Shown here one piece after another: positions 7,000 through 15,719 of a stretch of DNA of 64,000 nt. Made by a program: the position numbers and the translations under genes. The stretch's first letter is position 1; the number at the start of each line of letters is the position of its first letter. The stretch comes from Coriobacteriaceae bacterium. Its GTDB lineage: Bacteria > Actinomycetota > Coriobacteriia > Coriobacteriales > Atopobiaceae. Under the pieces are notes generated by a model. That model was not told where the DNA came from and made no database searches. It was given only the letters and a program-made list of their open reading frames with translations. Location: assembly GCA_003862195.1 (NCBI GenBank), contig QOUO01000002.1, forward strand, positions 48,401 to 112,400, written 5' to 3'.

Positions 7000-9150
7000 A
7001 TGGAACGGCTGTTTCGCGGGGTCCTGAAGCACCGCGGCATCGTGATCGGCGTCTTCGTGACGCTTGCGGTCATCTGCGCGTGCCTGATCCCGCAGGTCAA
7101 GATCGACGCGAACATGAGCGACTACCTGCCGCCCACGGCCAAGTCGTCCGAGGACCTCGACGCGATGAAGCGCATCTACGGCAACGACATCACCAACGCA
7201 CGCGTCTACGTCACGGGCATCAGCCTGCCCGACGCCAAGGCGCTCGACAAGCGCCTCAAGGGCGAGAAGGACGTGATCTCGGTCACGTGGCTCGGCGACG
7301 AGGTGGACGTGAGCGAGCCGCTTGAGACCCAGGACGCGGACACGATATCCGACTGGTACGACGGCAAGGGCTACCTGTTCCAGGCCGTGCTCAAGTCCGG
7401 CGTGAAGCAGAGCCAGATCGACCACATCCGCAAGGTCGCCAAGGCCGTCCCCGGCGCCAAGAAGGTCGCCATCGACGGATCGGCCGCGGACGACGCGGCC
7501 AACATGGCCACCATCAACACCGACATGGGCAAGATCATGACGATCGCCGTGATCGTGGTGCTCGTCGTGGTGGCGCTCAACACCACCAGCTACCTGCACC
7601 CGATCGTGATGCTGCTCACCATAGGCGTGGCCATCATCCTCAACATGGGCACGAACATCTTCAGGGGGACCATCTCGTCCATCACGCAGCTTGTGGCGAG
7701 CGTCCTGCAGCTGGCGGTCTCCATGGACTACTCCATCGTCCTTCTCACCAACTTCGGGCGCGCGCAGCAGAAGACGGACGACCAGTTCGAGGCCATGGTC
7801 GCGGCCATGACCAAGTCGTTCCCGGTCATCCTGAGCTCCGCGGCCGTCACGTTCTTCGGATTCCTGTCGCTTTCCGCCATGCAGTTCCTCATCGGCGCGG
7901 ACATGGGCATAGCGCTGGCCAAGGGCATTGTGTGCTCGTTCTTCTCCATCACGCTCCTCATGCCCTGCATCCTGTACAACATGCGCAACCTCGTGGCCAA
8001 GACCACGCACAAGCCGTTCTTCCGCAGCTTCCATGGCATGGCCAAGGTCTGCCACGCGCTGTCCGTCCCCGCGCTCATCATCGCGGCCGTCGTGGCCGTG
8101 CCGGCGCTCCTGGCCTCCCAGTCCGTGAGCTTCACGTACGGGTCTGCCGCCAACATGTCGCCCACCTCGCAGGTCAAGCTTGACGGCGACGTGATCAACA
8201 AGGCGTTCGGCCAGCAGCAGACGTGGGCCATCATGGTCCCGGCCGAGCACTGGGGCGACGAGAACGCCCTGGTGGAGGACCTGCAGAAGCTCCCCACCAC
8301 CAAGAGCGTCCTCTCCTACTCCACCATCGCGAGCTCCGCGATGCCCCACCAGCTGGCTGACAAGAGCCAGATAAAGCAGCTCTTCAGCGGCGGCTACAGC
8401 CGCATCGTCCTCACGTCCAAGATCCCGGACGAGTCCAAGCAGGCCTTTGACCTGGTCGACAAGGTCCGCAGCCTCTGCAAGGCGCGCTATGGCAACAGGT
8501 ACCGCCTCGTGGGCAACGCCGTGAGCTACTCGGACATCAAGTCCGTCACGTCCAGCGACAACACCACGGTCAAGCTCGCCTCGATCCTGGCCATCGGCGC
8601 CGTGCTGCTGGTCATGTTCAGGTCCATCTCCATCCCCATCATCCTCATCATGGCGATCGAGGTCTCCATCTGGATGAACGAGGCCGTCCCCTACCTCATG
8701 GGGCAGACCATGAACTTCGTGGCCTTCCTCGTGATCGACTCCGTGCAGCTGGGCGCCGCGGTCGACTACGCCATCATCTACACGGAGGAGTACCTGGCGC
8801 GCCGCAAGCGCATGCCCAAGGGCGACGCCTCCTTCCAGGCGGTCGAGAAGACCGCGCAGCCCATCATGACATCGAGCTCGATCCTGATCCTCGCGTGCCT
8901 GGGCATCTACTTCAGCGTGTCGAGCCCCATGATCCAGCAGGTGGGCATGCTGATCGCCCGTGGCGCCCTCATCAGCGTCATCCTGATCTTCTTCGTGCTG
9001 CCGCTGCTCTTCAGGCTGCTCGACGGCTTCGTGCGCGTCACCAGCTACAAGATCGGCTTCTATCGCGGCGAGCCCAAGCAGGACACCGCGGCCGCAGACA
9101 GCGGCAACCCAGACCCCAACCAGGGCGCCGGCCAAGGCGCCAACGCATAG
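7000..9150 (+). CDS. MMPL/RND-superfamily membrane exporter
   Basis: 716 residues from the ATG at 7000 (GGGAGG at 6985-6990; a start at 6889 would add a non-hydrophobic leader inside the operator region). Two similar halves each show a transmembrane segment, a soluble extracytoplasmic loop (about 35-180 and 405-555) and a block of five or so helices, the standard MMPL layout. Polar residues within the helices include the SMDYSI and AAVDYAII motifs, where Asp would carry the proton relay. MMPL proteins export lipids, glycolipids or drugs using proton force; the cargo here is unknown. It is followed after 49 bases by a secreted repeat protein, its likely partner. Confidence 0.88.
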   Translation: MERLFRGVLKHRGIVIGVFVTLAVICACLIPQVKIDANMSDYLPPTAKSSEDLDAMKRIYGNDITNARVYVTGISLPDAKALDKRLKGEKDVISVTWLGDEVDVSEPLETQDADTISDWYDGKGYLFQAVLKSGVKQSQIDHIRKVAKAVPGAKKVAIDGSAADDAANMATINTDMGKIMTIAVIVVLVVVALNTTSYLHPIVMLLTIGVAIILNMGTNIFRGTISSITQLVASVLQLAVSMDYSIVLLTNFGRAQQKTDDQFEAMVAAMTKSFPVILSSAAVTFFGFLSLSAMQFLIGADMGIALAKGIVCSFFSITLLMPCILYNMRNLVAKTTHKPFFRSFHGMAKVCHALSVPALIIAAVVAVPALLASQSVSFTYGSAANMSPTSQVKLDGDVINKAFGQQQTWAIMVPAEHWGDENALVEDLQKLPTTKSVLSYSTIASSAMPHQLADKSQIKQLFSGGYSRIVLTSKIPDESKQAFDLVDKVRSLCKARYGNRYRLVGNAVSYSDIKSVTSSDNTTVKLASILAIGAVLLVMFRSISIPIILIMAIEVSIWMNEAVPYLMGQTMNFVAFLVIDSVQLGAAVDYAIIYTEEYLARRKRMPKGDASFQAVEKTAQPIMTSSSILILACLGIYFSVSSPMIQQVGMLIARGALISVILIFFVLPLLFRLLDGFVRVTSYKIGFYRGEPKQDTAAADSGNPDPNQGAGQGANA

Positions 9151-9199
9151 CGCCCACACGGCGCACGTCAGGCACAACCACACGAACGGAGTGACAGAC

Positions 9200-11887
9200 A
9201 TGAGCAAGACAAACGCAAGCGAGATCCCCCTCGGCAAGCGGATAGCGACCGGCGCCATAGGCGCGGTGCTGAGCCTCAGCATGACCATCCCGTTTGGCAC
9301 CACACAGGCCATCGCGGAGGAGGCCTCCGACACGGGCGAGAAGAGCGTGACCCACGGGGCCAGCACCGCCACCACGGCAAAGCGCGAGGTGGTGTACACG
9401 AGGACCAACGCCTCCGGCTCCTCCACCGGCTCGTACGTGGTGAACGCGTTCGACACGCCCACCAAGACGAACATCCAGGACCCCGGCAGCTACCAGAAGC
9501 TGACGAACCTCACCACCAACAAGAAGCTGGAGGAGAAGGACGGCAAGGTCGACCTGACGACCGTCGCGGGCGAGCCCTTCTACTACCAGGGCAACCTCGA
9601 CAAGGACACGACGCTCCCCTGGACGGTGCAGATAACCTACAGGCTCGACGGCAAGGTCGTGAAGCCGAGCGAGCTCGCGGGCAAGGACGGCAAGCTGGAC
9701 ATCGAGCTCAAGGTGACCGGCCTGGTCGACGACTCCGCCACCGCGGACTTTGCCAAGAGCTTCCTGCTGCAGGCGCAGGGCACCTTCCCCAACCAGAACT
9801 TCAAGCTCGACCAGGCCAACAACGCCACCGTCGCCACGAGCGGCAGCAACACCGTCCTCACCTACGTACTCATCCCCGGGCAGGACGGCGACTGGCACAT
9901 CACGGGCAAGGCCAAGGACTTCACCTACAGCGGCTGGCAGATAGCCGCCATGCCGCTTGACCTCAACCTCGACACGAGCAAGATCGACACCTCGGAGCTC
10001 ACGAGCGCCACGGACAAGCTGCAGAGCGGCGTCGCGCAGCTCGACCAGGGCGGCGCCAAGCTGCGTGACGCCCTCGGCGAGCTCGCCAATGGCGCCGGCC
10101 AGGCACAGTCCGGCGCGGGCACGCTCGCGTCCGGCGCGGACCAGCTCGCTGCGGGCACGCGTGAGGCCAAGGCGGGCGTGGGCAAGCTGGACTCCGGTGC
10201 GGGCACGCTCGCGTCCGGCAGCTCGAGCCTGGCGTCCGGCAGCGCCAGCCTCGCGTCCGGCAGCAGGAGCCTGGCGTCCGGCAACGGCAGGCTCGCCACC
10301 GGCGCCAGGCAGCTGAGCCAGGGCGCCAAGTCCCTGCAGGGCGCGCTCCAGAGCCAGAACGGCAACTTCACCAAGCTCGACTCGGGCGCCAAGCAGGTGT
10401 CCCAGGGCACGCAGCAGCTGTACCAGACGCTTTCCGCCACGCTGCCGCAGCAGCTCCTGCAGGTCAACCAGGGCCTCAACCAGACGCGCGCGTCGCTCGA
10501 GGGCATCCAGCAGAAGCTCGCGACCATCAAGCAGCAAGCGGGCAGCATGTCCTCCGCGGCGCAGGGCGCCATCCAGCAGGCCGAGGCCGTCAAGAGCGAC
10601 CTCACGACGCTCGAGAAGGGCGCGAGCGGCCTCACGACGGCGCTGGGCCAGGCCGGCCAGTCCGCCGGCACGGCGCAGGCCGAAGCCACGGGCTCCAAGC
10701 AGGCGGCGGACGGCGCCAAGCAGGCCGCGGACGCGGCCAGCTCCAGCGCCGCGTCGGCCAGCTCCCAGCTCGATGCGCTGCTTTCCGACACCACGCTGAC
10801 CGCCGACCAGAAGGCCAAGATCCAGGCCGCTGACGAGCAGGCCAAGGCGGCCGAGAAGGGCGCGGGCACGGCGTCGCAGTACGCCGCCACCGCCTCCACG
10901 TATGCCGGCAAGGCAGCGCAGGACTCGGGCTCCGCGCTCAACACGATCAAGGGCCTTGGCTCCTCTCTGCAGGGCATGCAGGCCGCTGGCGCGCAGCTCC
11001 AGAAGGACGCCGAGTCGCTCAAGTCCACGCTCGGCCAGATGCAGGCCGGCATCAAGGGCGTGACCGGCGAGTCCGCCGACGTGCTCGACAGCTCGCAGAA
11101 GGTGCTCGACGGCTCGCAGCAGCTCGTCAACAAGACGCAGCAGCAGCTGTCCGGCTTTGACCTCAGCCAGCTCAAGCAGCTGTCCGACGGCGCGGCACAG
11201 GTATCCAGCGGCGTGAGCTCCCTCGTGAGCTCGCTCAAGGCCACGAGCGGCACCACCACGATTGGCGGCGCGGTGAGCAGCCTCGCGAGCGGCGCGGACC
11301 AGCTCAGCAGCGGAGCCGACTCCGCGGCGTCCGGTGCCAACCAGGTCGCCAGCGGCGCGGGCAAGGTCGCGTCCGGCGCAAGCCAGGTCGCGGGCGGCGC
11401 GTCCCAGCTCAAGAACGGGCTCGACACGCTCGACTCCGGCGCGACGCGCCTCGACAGCGGCGCCAGCCAGCTCGCGTCCGGCGCGCACACGCTCGACAGC
11501 GGCCTGGGCACGCTGGCCAGCGGCGCCTCGCAGGCGCACTCCGGCTCCGCCACGCTCGCGAGCGGCCTCGACACGCTCGCCTCGTCCACGAGCGGCCTCG
11601 ACCAGAAGGTGATTGACAAGCTCAAGAGCACCATTCGCCAGAAGCTCGGCCAGGACTACCAGATCCACTCGTTCGTGGACCCCTCCAACACCAACGTGAG
11701 CGAGGTGCAGTTCGTCTACGTGGTGGACGGCGTCAAGGAGGCCAAGTCCTCGAGCGAGAAGAGCAGTGACTCCAAGAGCAGCTCCAAGTCCGAGTCCAAG
11801 TCCTCCAAGGAGGACGAGGGTTCCAAGAGCTCATCGTTCATGGAGCGGCTGGGCGCGCTCTTCTCCGGCAAGAAGGAGGACGAGTAG
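9200..11887 (+). CDS. Secreted protein with X-X-X-Leu-X-X-Gly heptad repeats, YhgE/Pip-like
   Basis: 895 residues. ATG at 9200 (GGAG at 9188-9191 fits; an upstream GTG at 9191 is too close). Residues 1-40 are a signal peptide ending near QAIAEE. A beta-rich domain follows (about 45-265). Residues 271-381 and 664-804 are dense heptads of the SGAxxLASGA type (TIGR03057-like), separated by an Ala/Gln-rich helical, probably coiled-coil region. The tail is Ser/Lys-rich (SSEKSSDSKSSSKSESKSS) and lacks the C-terminal membrane helices found in YhgE/Pip proteins. It lies directly behind the MMPL gene; I infer an extracytoplasmic companion of that exporter. Function is not established. Confidence 0.75.
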   Translation: MSKTNASEIPLGKRIATGAIGAVLSLSMTIPFGTTQAIAEEASDTGEKSVTHGASTATTAKREVVYTRTNASGSSTGSYVVNAFDTPTKTNIQDPGSYQKLTNLTTNKKLEEKDGKVDLTTVAGEPFYYQGNLDKDTTLPWTVQITYRLDGKVVKPSELAGKDGKLDIELKVTGLVDDSATADFAKSFLLQAQGTFPNQNFKLDQANNATVATSGSNTVLTYVLIPGQDGDWHITGKAKDFTYSGWQIAAMPLDLNLDTSKIDTSELTSATDKLQSGVAQLDQGGAKLRDALGELANGAGQAQSGAGTLASGADQLAAGTREAKAGVGKLDSGAGTLASGSSSLASGSASLASGSRSLASGNGRLATGARQLSQGAKSLQGALQSQNGNFTKLDSGAKQVSQGTQQLYQTLSATLPQQLLQVNQGLNQTRASLEGIQQKLATIKQQAGSMSSAAQGAIQQAEAVKSDLTTLEKGASGLTTALGQAGQSAGTAQAEATGSKQAADGAKQAADAASSSAASASSQLDALLSDTTLTADQKAKIQAADEQAKAAEKGAGTASQYAATASTYAGKAAQDSGSALNTIKGLGSSLQGMQAAGAQLQKDAESLKSTLGQMQAGIKGVTGESADVLDSSQKVLDGSQQLVNKTQQQLSGFDLSQLKQLSDGAAQVSSGVSSLVSSLKATSGTTTIGGAVSSLASGADQLSSGADSAASGANQVASGAGKVASGASQVAGGASQLKNGLDTLDSGATRLDSGASQLASGAHTLDSGLGTLASGASQAHSGSATLASGLDTLASSTSGLDQKVIDKLKSTIRQKLGQDYQIHSFVDPSNTNVSEVQFVYVVDGVKEAKSSSEKSSDSKSSSKSESKSSKEDEGSKSSSFMERLGALFSGKKEDE

Positions 11888-11933
11888 CGGGCTGACGGGC
11901 AGCCGCTAGTGGCGGCCAACAACAGTGCGCGGT

Positions 11934-12009
11934 ATCGGGCCACGTCGCGGGGGCATCCTCGCGGCGCGGCCCGATTGCCGTCCATTTCCCATGCGTGGCA
12001 CATGGGAAA
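11934..12009 (+). terminator. Two hairpins downstream of the heptad-repeat gene
   Basis: ATCGGGCC (11934-11941) pairs with GGCCCGAT (11968-11975) with further CGCG pairing inside. A second repeat is TTTCCCATG (11985-11993) / CATGGGAAA (12001-12009). The rest of the 326-base gap (11888-12213) holds no gene I can support; its right half is AT-richer and probably contains the lipoprotein promoter. Confidence 0.55.
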
Positions 12010-12213
12010 CGTCTCTTAGGCCATCAGTGCAACACGCCAAGTTGGAGCAGGGTCGCAGCGAGTCACGATCGACCCCAATTTTAAATGCGGTACAACCCGT
12101 CCGCTTTCGGACGCAACAATTCGTCGATTGGACCATCCTTTCAAGTAATGTTCCGTCGAGCTTCAGGTATCTTTGTGTCATGCACTGCCAGACCTAAAGA
12201 ACTTGGAGGTCCC

Positions 12214-13020
12214 ATGGGGAACAAACTGCTCAGGATTTGCACGGCGCTCCTGCTGGTCGTTGGAATCGCCGCATGCAGCAACGGCGCCGACAGCAAGGAC
12301 GCAAGCTCTTCAAACAACTACGCGGATGGCAAGGCCATGCAGGTAATCGCGAACGGCCTCGAGGCTCGTTGGAAGCTTACGGATGAGTTTGACTCCGCCG
12401 GCAAGGATGCGACCGCCAGCGACTACAAGGATTGGATTAACGCCGAGCTCAAGATTGATAAGTCACTCAGGAACGAAAAGTTCAAGAGTTCGGCCATGCA
12501 AAAGGACGTCATCGACTACATCAACGTTCTTGAGGAATCCAAGACTGTTGTCGACAAGTACCCCATGTCAGGCCTTGACTTCTGGACCAAGTGGAGCGAG
12601 ACGTACGACAAGAGGACTGCACTCATCAAGAAGTTCGTAGACAAGTACGATCTCAAGGTCAGCAAGGAGTACTCCAAGACCCTGAAGGAGCTCGTCGATA
12701 ACGGCAAAGCCGCACAATCGCAAACCGAAAAGAAGGACGCCATCAACGCGCTGGTATCCTCCCTCGCTTGGACTACGACTGACGACGGATACGGGAACTA
12801 CACCCTCACAGCAACCGCACAGAACAACACCAAGTACAACATCAAAGATCTCAGCATCGTCCTCTCCATATATGATCAGAACAACGTGAAGCAGCAGGAG
12901 ACTTACACTTCCGTCGACTCGTGGAAGGCTGGAGAGACCATCAAGCTTGAAGCGTATGCGCAAAGCGCCCCCACGCGCGTCGAATCAAGCGTGGATTACT
13001 TCGACACCTCTGATGAATAG
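12214..13020 (+). CDS. Putative lipoprotein with C-terminal FxLYD-like domain
   Basis: 268 residues, ATG at 12214 with GGAGGT at 12205-12210. Signal peptide MGNKLLRICTALLLVVGIAAC ends in a lipobox (GIAAC, Cys21), so the mature protein is lipid-anchored outside the membrane. A Ser/Asn linker follows, then a lysine-rich helical region (about 40-180), then a beta-type domain at about 195-265 (YTLTATAQNNTKYNIKDLSI) like the FxLYD/immunoglobulin-type extracellular domains. Function unknown. Third-codon GC is visibly lower than in neighbours, suggesting recent acquisition or a poorly expressed surface gene. It stands alone and is closed by a strong terminator. Confidence 0.7.
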   Translation: MGNKLLRICTALLLVVGIAACSNGADSKDASSSNNYADGKAMQVIANGLEARWKLTDEFDSAGKDATASDYKDWINAELKIDKSLRNEKFKSSAMQKDVIDYINVLEESKTVVDKYPMSGLDFWTKWSETYDKRTALIKKFVDKYDLKVSKEYSKTLKELVDNGKAAQSQTEKKDAINALVSSLAWTTTDDGYGNYTLTATAQNNTKYNIKDLSIVLSIYDQNNVKQQETYTSVDSWKAGETIKLEAYAQSAPTRVESSVDYFDTSDE

Positions 13021-13081
13021 CCAGTGATTATCGCTCAATAGCACGGCGTAACAAATCGAAGGTGCGCGTACCAATACACAC

Positions 13082-13124
13082 AGCGGGCCACATCACGAGA
13101 ATCGTCTCGTAGTGTGGCCCGCTT
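13082..13124 (+). terminator. Strong terminator after the lipoprotein gene
   Basis: AGCGGGCCACA (13082-13092) pairs with TGTGGCCCGCT (13113-13123) and the stem continues inward through CGAGA/TCTCG to a four-base loop, giving an almost perfect long hairpin. Confidence 0.8.
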
Positions 13125-13198
13125 CCGTACGCTGCGCAAATGCATGAGAATCAATCGCACCTGCATTTACAGTAGCCTCCATGGCGAAAGGAACGAAC

Positions 13199-13411
13199 AT
13201 GCGCGAAAGCACGAACGGCCCAGTCGATCACAATATGTCCCCTTTCACCACTGCAGAGAGCCACTCCGACAGGCCCGTCGCAATCTCCGAAAACGGCAAG
13301 CCCATGACGGGCAGCTCCCCCACTGTCGAAACCTCTAGTCCGAGCATGGAGGCCGCAGCCGCCAGCTTCATGGACGAGTATGCCGACGTCTTCGGGCGGC
13401 TCGCCAGATAG
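13199..13411 (+). CDS. Small hypothetical protein with a faint Phd-antitoxin-like N-terminus
   Basis: 70 residues from the ATG at 13199, which has AAAGGA seven bases upstream; an ATG at 13181 in frame lacks a ribosome site. The sequence contains RPVAISENGKPM, resembling the PV-I-xNGKP strand of Phd/YefM antitoxins, then a Ser/Thr-rich linker and a helix ending MDEYADVFGRLAR. No toxin gene is next to it. It may be a Phd remnant or an unrelated small protein; I do not recognise a family with certainty. Confidence 0.4.
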   Translation: MRESTNGPVDHNMSPFTTAESHSDRPVAISENGKPMTGSSPTVETSSPSMEAAAASFMDEYADVFGRLAR

Positions 13412-13530
13412 CGGGCCCCTATCCCAAAACGAGGCAAGCCCACCCCACCCCCAAAACGTGGATAACTTCGCAACCTCTTGCGGCCAGCCGCCGACCCGCC
13501 CCTCCCCCGTGCTACAGTAGGATGCAAGAA

Positions 13531-13605
13531 CGCGCTGTTACTGACGGATAATCGTGGGCTACCACGGGGAAGCAGCGTGAAACATTACCGCCGACCGTCT
13601 GGGCA
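13531..13605 (+). ncRNA. ZTP/ZMP (pfl) riboswitch aptamer
   Basis: The sequence shows the pfl-motif layout: CGCTGTTACTGACGGA, a small hairpin GTGG/CCAC, GGGGAAGCAGCG closing the first stem, then a spacer and the conserved 3' block CCGCCGACCGTCTGGGCA (13589-13605). This aptamer class senses ZMP/ZTP (AICAR ribotide), which accumulates when 10-formyl-tetrahydrofolate is short. It precedes the two genes that consume AICAR and FAICAR, exactly the expected target. Identified from remembered consensus; a covariance search with the Rfam ZTP model would settle it. Confidence 0.85.
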
Positions 13606-13637
13606 AGCGCATTCCGCATGGGGTGCCTTGCCCTTTT
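13601..13637 (+). terminator. Riboswitch-controlled intrinsic terminator
   Basis: GGGCAAG (13601-13607) pairs with CTTGCCC (13627-13633), followed by TTTT. The left arm contains the final GGGCA of the aptamer, so ligand binding and terminator formation exclude each other: an ON switch for the purine genes when ZMP/ZTP is high. Confidence 0.75.
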
Positions 13638-13682
13638 GTGTGGCGGGCGGGCCTCCCGGGTGCGCCAAGAGAAAGGGAGACC

Positions 13683-14333
13683 ATGCAGGACCTGCTCGAG
13701 CTCTTACGCAACAACCCCTACCCCGGCCGCGGCATCGTCGTGGGCAAGGGCCGTGTCTACTACTGGATCATGGGACGCAGCTCCAACAGCCGCAACCGCG
13801 TCTTCACCAAGACGGACGACGGCATCAGGACCGAGGCCTACGACCCCACCAAGCTCGAGGACCCCAGCCTCATCATCTACCACCCCGTCCGCACCATGGG
13901 CGACGCCCTCGTGGTCACCAACGGCGACCAGACGGACACCATCGTGGAGAAGAACAGCTTCCGCGACGGCTGCATGGCCCGCAAGTTCGAGCCCGACGGC
14001 CCCAACTTCACGCCGCGCATCAGCTGCATCGTCAACGCCGACGGCAGCTTTGAGCTCAGCATCCTCAAGGCGGAGGACCACGCCCTGGCCGACGGCGGCC
14101 GCTGCGTGCGCGAGTTCTTCTGCTACGAGGGCGCGGACGAGGGCCACGGCTACTTCATCAGCACCTACCAGGGCGACGGCAACCCGCTGCCCAGCTTTGC
14201 CGGCGAGCCCGTGGAGGTCACCATGCCGGAGCCGACCGAGGTCTGGGCCGCCCTCAACGCGGACAACAAGGTGAGCCTGTACGCCAACGTCGCGGGCACC
14301 GTGCGCCTGTTCAACAAGAACCTGGGCGACTAG
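13683..14333 (+). CDS. purO: PurO-type IMP cyclohydrolase
   Basis: 216 residues; ATG at 13683 preceded by AAGGGAGA. Matches the archaeal-type IMP cyclohydrolase family (COG3363), which closes the ring of FAICAR to give IMP, the last step of purine synthesis. Visible: GRGIVVGKGRVYYWIMGRSSNSRNRVF near the N-terminus, typical of the PurO Ntn-like fold. In most bacteria this activity is the N-terminal half of PurH; here it is a separate unrelated enzyme, with the AICAR transformylase following 26 bases later. Both are controlled by the ZTP riboswitch upstream. Confidence 0.85.
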   Translation: MQDLLELLRNNPYPGRGIVVGKGRVYYWIMGRSSNSRNRVFTKTDDGIRTEAYDPTKLEDPSLIIYHPVRTMGDALVVTNGDQTDTIVEKNSFRDGCMARKFEPDGPNFTPRISCIVNADGSFELSILKAEDHALADGGRCVREFFCYEGADEGHGYFISTYQGDGNPLPSFAGEPVEVTMPEPTEVWAALNADNKVSLYANVAGTVRLFNKNLGD

Positions 14334-14359
14334 CCCGCTATCAGGACGAGAGGAACAAG

Positions 14360-15538
14360 ATGAACGAACTGCAGCTCAAGTATGGCGTGAACCCCAACCA
14401 GAAGCCGGCCCGCATCTACATGAAGGACGGCTCGGACCTGCCCGTCAAGGTGCTCCAGGGCCGCCCCGGCTACATCAACTTCCTGGACGCGCTCAACTCG
14501 TGGCAGCTCGTGCGCGAGCTCGCGAAGGAGACCGGCATGGCCGCCGCCGCGTCCTTCAAGCACGTGAGCCCCGCCGGCGCCGCCGTGGGCAAGCCGCTGT
14601 CAGATACCGATAAGAAGATCTACTTCGTGGATGACGAGGGCGAGCTCTCGCCCATCGCGTGCGCCTACATCCGCGCGCGCGGCGCGGACCGCATGAGCTC
14701 CTACGGCGACTGGGCCGCGCTCTCCGAGACCTGCGACGCCCGCACCGCCCAGTACATCAAGCACGAGGTGTCCGACGGCATCATCGCGCCGGGCTACACG
14801 CCCGAGGCGCTGGAAATCCTCTCCCAGAAGAAGAAGGGCAACTACAACGTCGTCCAGATCGACCCTAACTACGAGTGCGCCCCCATCGAGACCAAGGACG
14901 TCTTTGGCATCACGTTCGAGCAGGGACACAACTTCTTCCGCATCAACGAGGACCTGCTCACGGACGTCGTGACCAAGAACAAGGACATCCCCGCGGACGC
15001 CAAGCTCGACATGATCGTGAGCCTCATCACGCTCAAGTACACGCAGTCCAACTCCGTCTGCTACGTAAAGGACGGCCAGGCCATCGGCGTGGGCGCCGGC
15101 CAGCAGAGCCGCGTCCACTGCACGCGCCTCGCCGGCAACAAGGCAGACACCTGGTACCTGCGCCAGCACCCCAAGGTGCTCGGCCTCAAGTTCGTGGATG
15201 GCATCCGTCGCGCCAACCGCGACAACGCGATCGACGTCTACATCAGCGACGAGCACGACGACGTCCTGCGCGACGGCGAGTGGCAGAAGTGGTTTGCGGA
15301 GAAGCCCGAGGTCCTCACCCGCGAGGAGAAGGCCGCCTGGATCGCCACGCAGACCGGCGTGACCCTGGGCTCCGACGCCTTCTTCCCGTTTGGCGACAAC
15401 GTCGAGCGCGCCCACAAGTCCGGCGTGAGCTACATCGCCGAGCCCGGCGGCTCCATCCGCGACGACAACGTGATCGAGACCGCAGACAAGTACAACATGG
15501 CCATGTGCTTCACCCACATGAGGCTCTTCCACCACTAA
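14360..15538 (+). CDS. purH: Standalone AICAR transformylase (PurH C-terminal domain)
   Basis: 392 residues, ATG at 14360 behind GAGAGGAAC. It transfers the formyl group of 10-formyl-THF to AICAR giving FAICAR. The protein starts directly with LKYGVNPNQKPA, the beginning of the AICARFT domain, so the usual N-terminal cyclohydrolase domain of bifunctional PurH is absent. Family motifs include ASFKHVSPAGAAVG (catalytic Lys-His) and IGVGAGQQSRVHCTRLAG. Together with PurO it restores the two-step FAICAR/IMP route. A hairpin terminator follows. Confidence 0.9.
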   Translation: MNELQLKYGVNPNQKPARIYMKDGSDLPVKVLQGRPGYINFLDALNSWQLVRELAKETGMAAAASFKHVSPAGAAVGKPLSDTDKKIYFVDDEGELSPIACAYIRARGADRMSSYGDWAALSETCDARTAQYIKHEVSDGIIAPGYTPEALEILSQKKKGNYNVVQIDPNYECAPIETKDVFGITFEQGHNFFRINEDLLTDVVTKNKDIPADAKLDMIVSLITLKYTQSNSVCYVKDGQAIGVGAGQQSRVHCTRLAGNKADTWYLRQHPKVLGLKFVDGIRRANRDNAIDVYISDEHDDVLRDGEWQKWFAEKPEVLTREEKAAWIATQTGVTLGSDAFFPFGDNVERAHKSGVSYIAEPGGSIRDDNVIETADKYNMAMCFTHMRLFHH

Positions 15539-15595
15539 GCGCGGCAGGCAGCCAGCCGGCAGCCATCTGCCAGAAACACGCGCAGCCAGCACAAC

Positions 15596-15642
15596 CGGGC
15601 GCGCCGATTCCCACGCGGGGTCGGCGCGCCCGTTCTTCTCCC
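15596..15642 (+). terminator. Terminator after the AICAR transformylase gene
   Basis: CGGGCGCGCCGA (15596-15607) pairs with TCGGCGCGCCCG (15621-15632); the tail TTCTTCTCCCC is a copy of the recurring intergenic motif used as a pyrimidine-rich tail. Confidence 0.75.
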
Positions 15643-15719
15643 CCGGCGCCCCGTAACCTGGCGGCAGCATCGGCAGTGTAGAATGCTTGCCAAACGACCA
15701 AGGCGAAGGCGAGAAGAAC

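Noticed and set aside
10010..11610. Tandem DNA repeats resembling a minisatellite
   Set aside because: They encode the LxxG heptads in the secreted protein; the repetition is at protein level and the DNA copies are diverged.
6916..11668. Two long minus-strand frames (over 850 codons each) opposite the MMPL and heptad-repeat genes
   Set aside because: Shadows of the conserved plus-strand genes; no ribosome site, no family features, and the plus-strand proteins are convincing.
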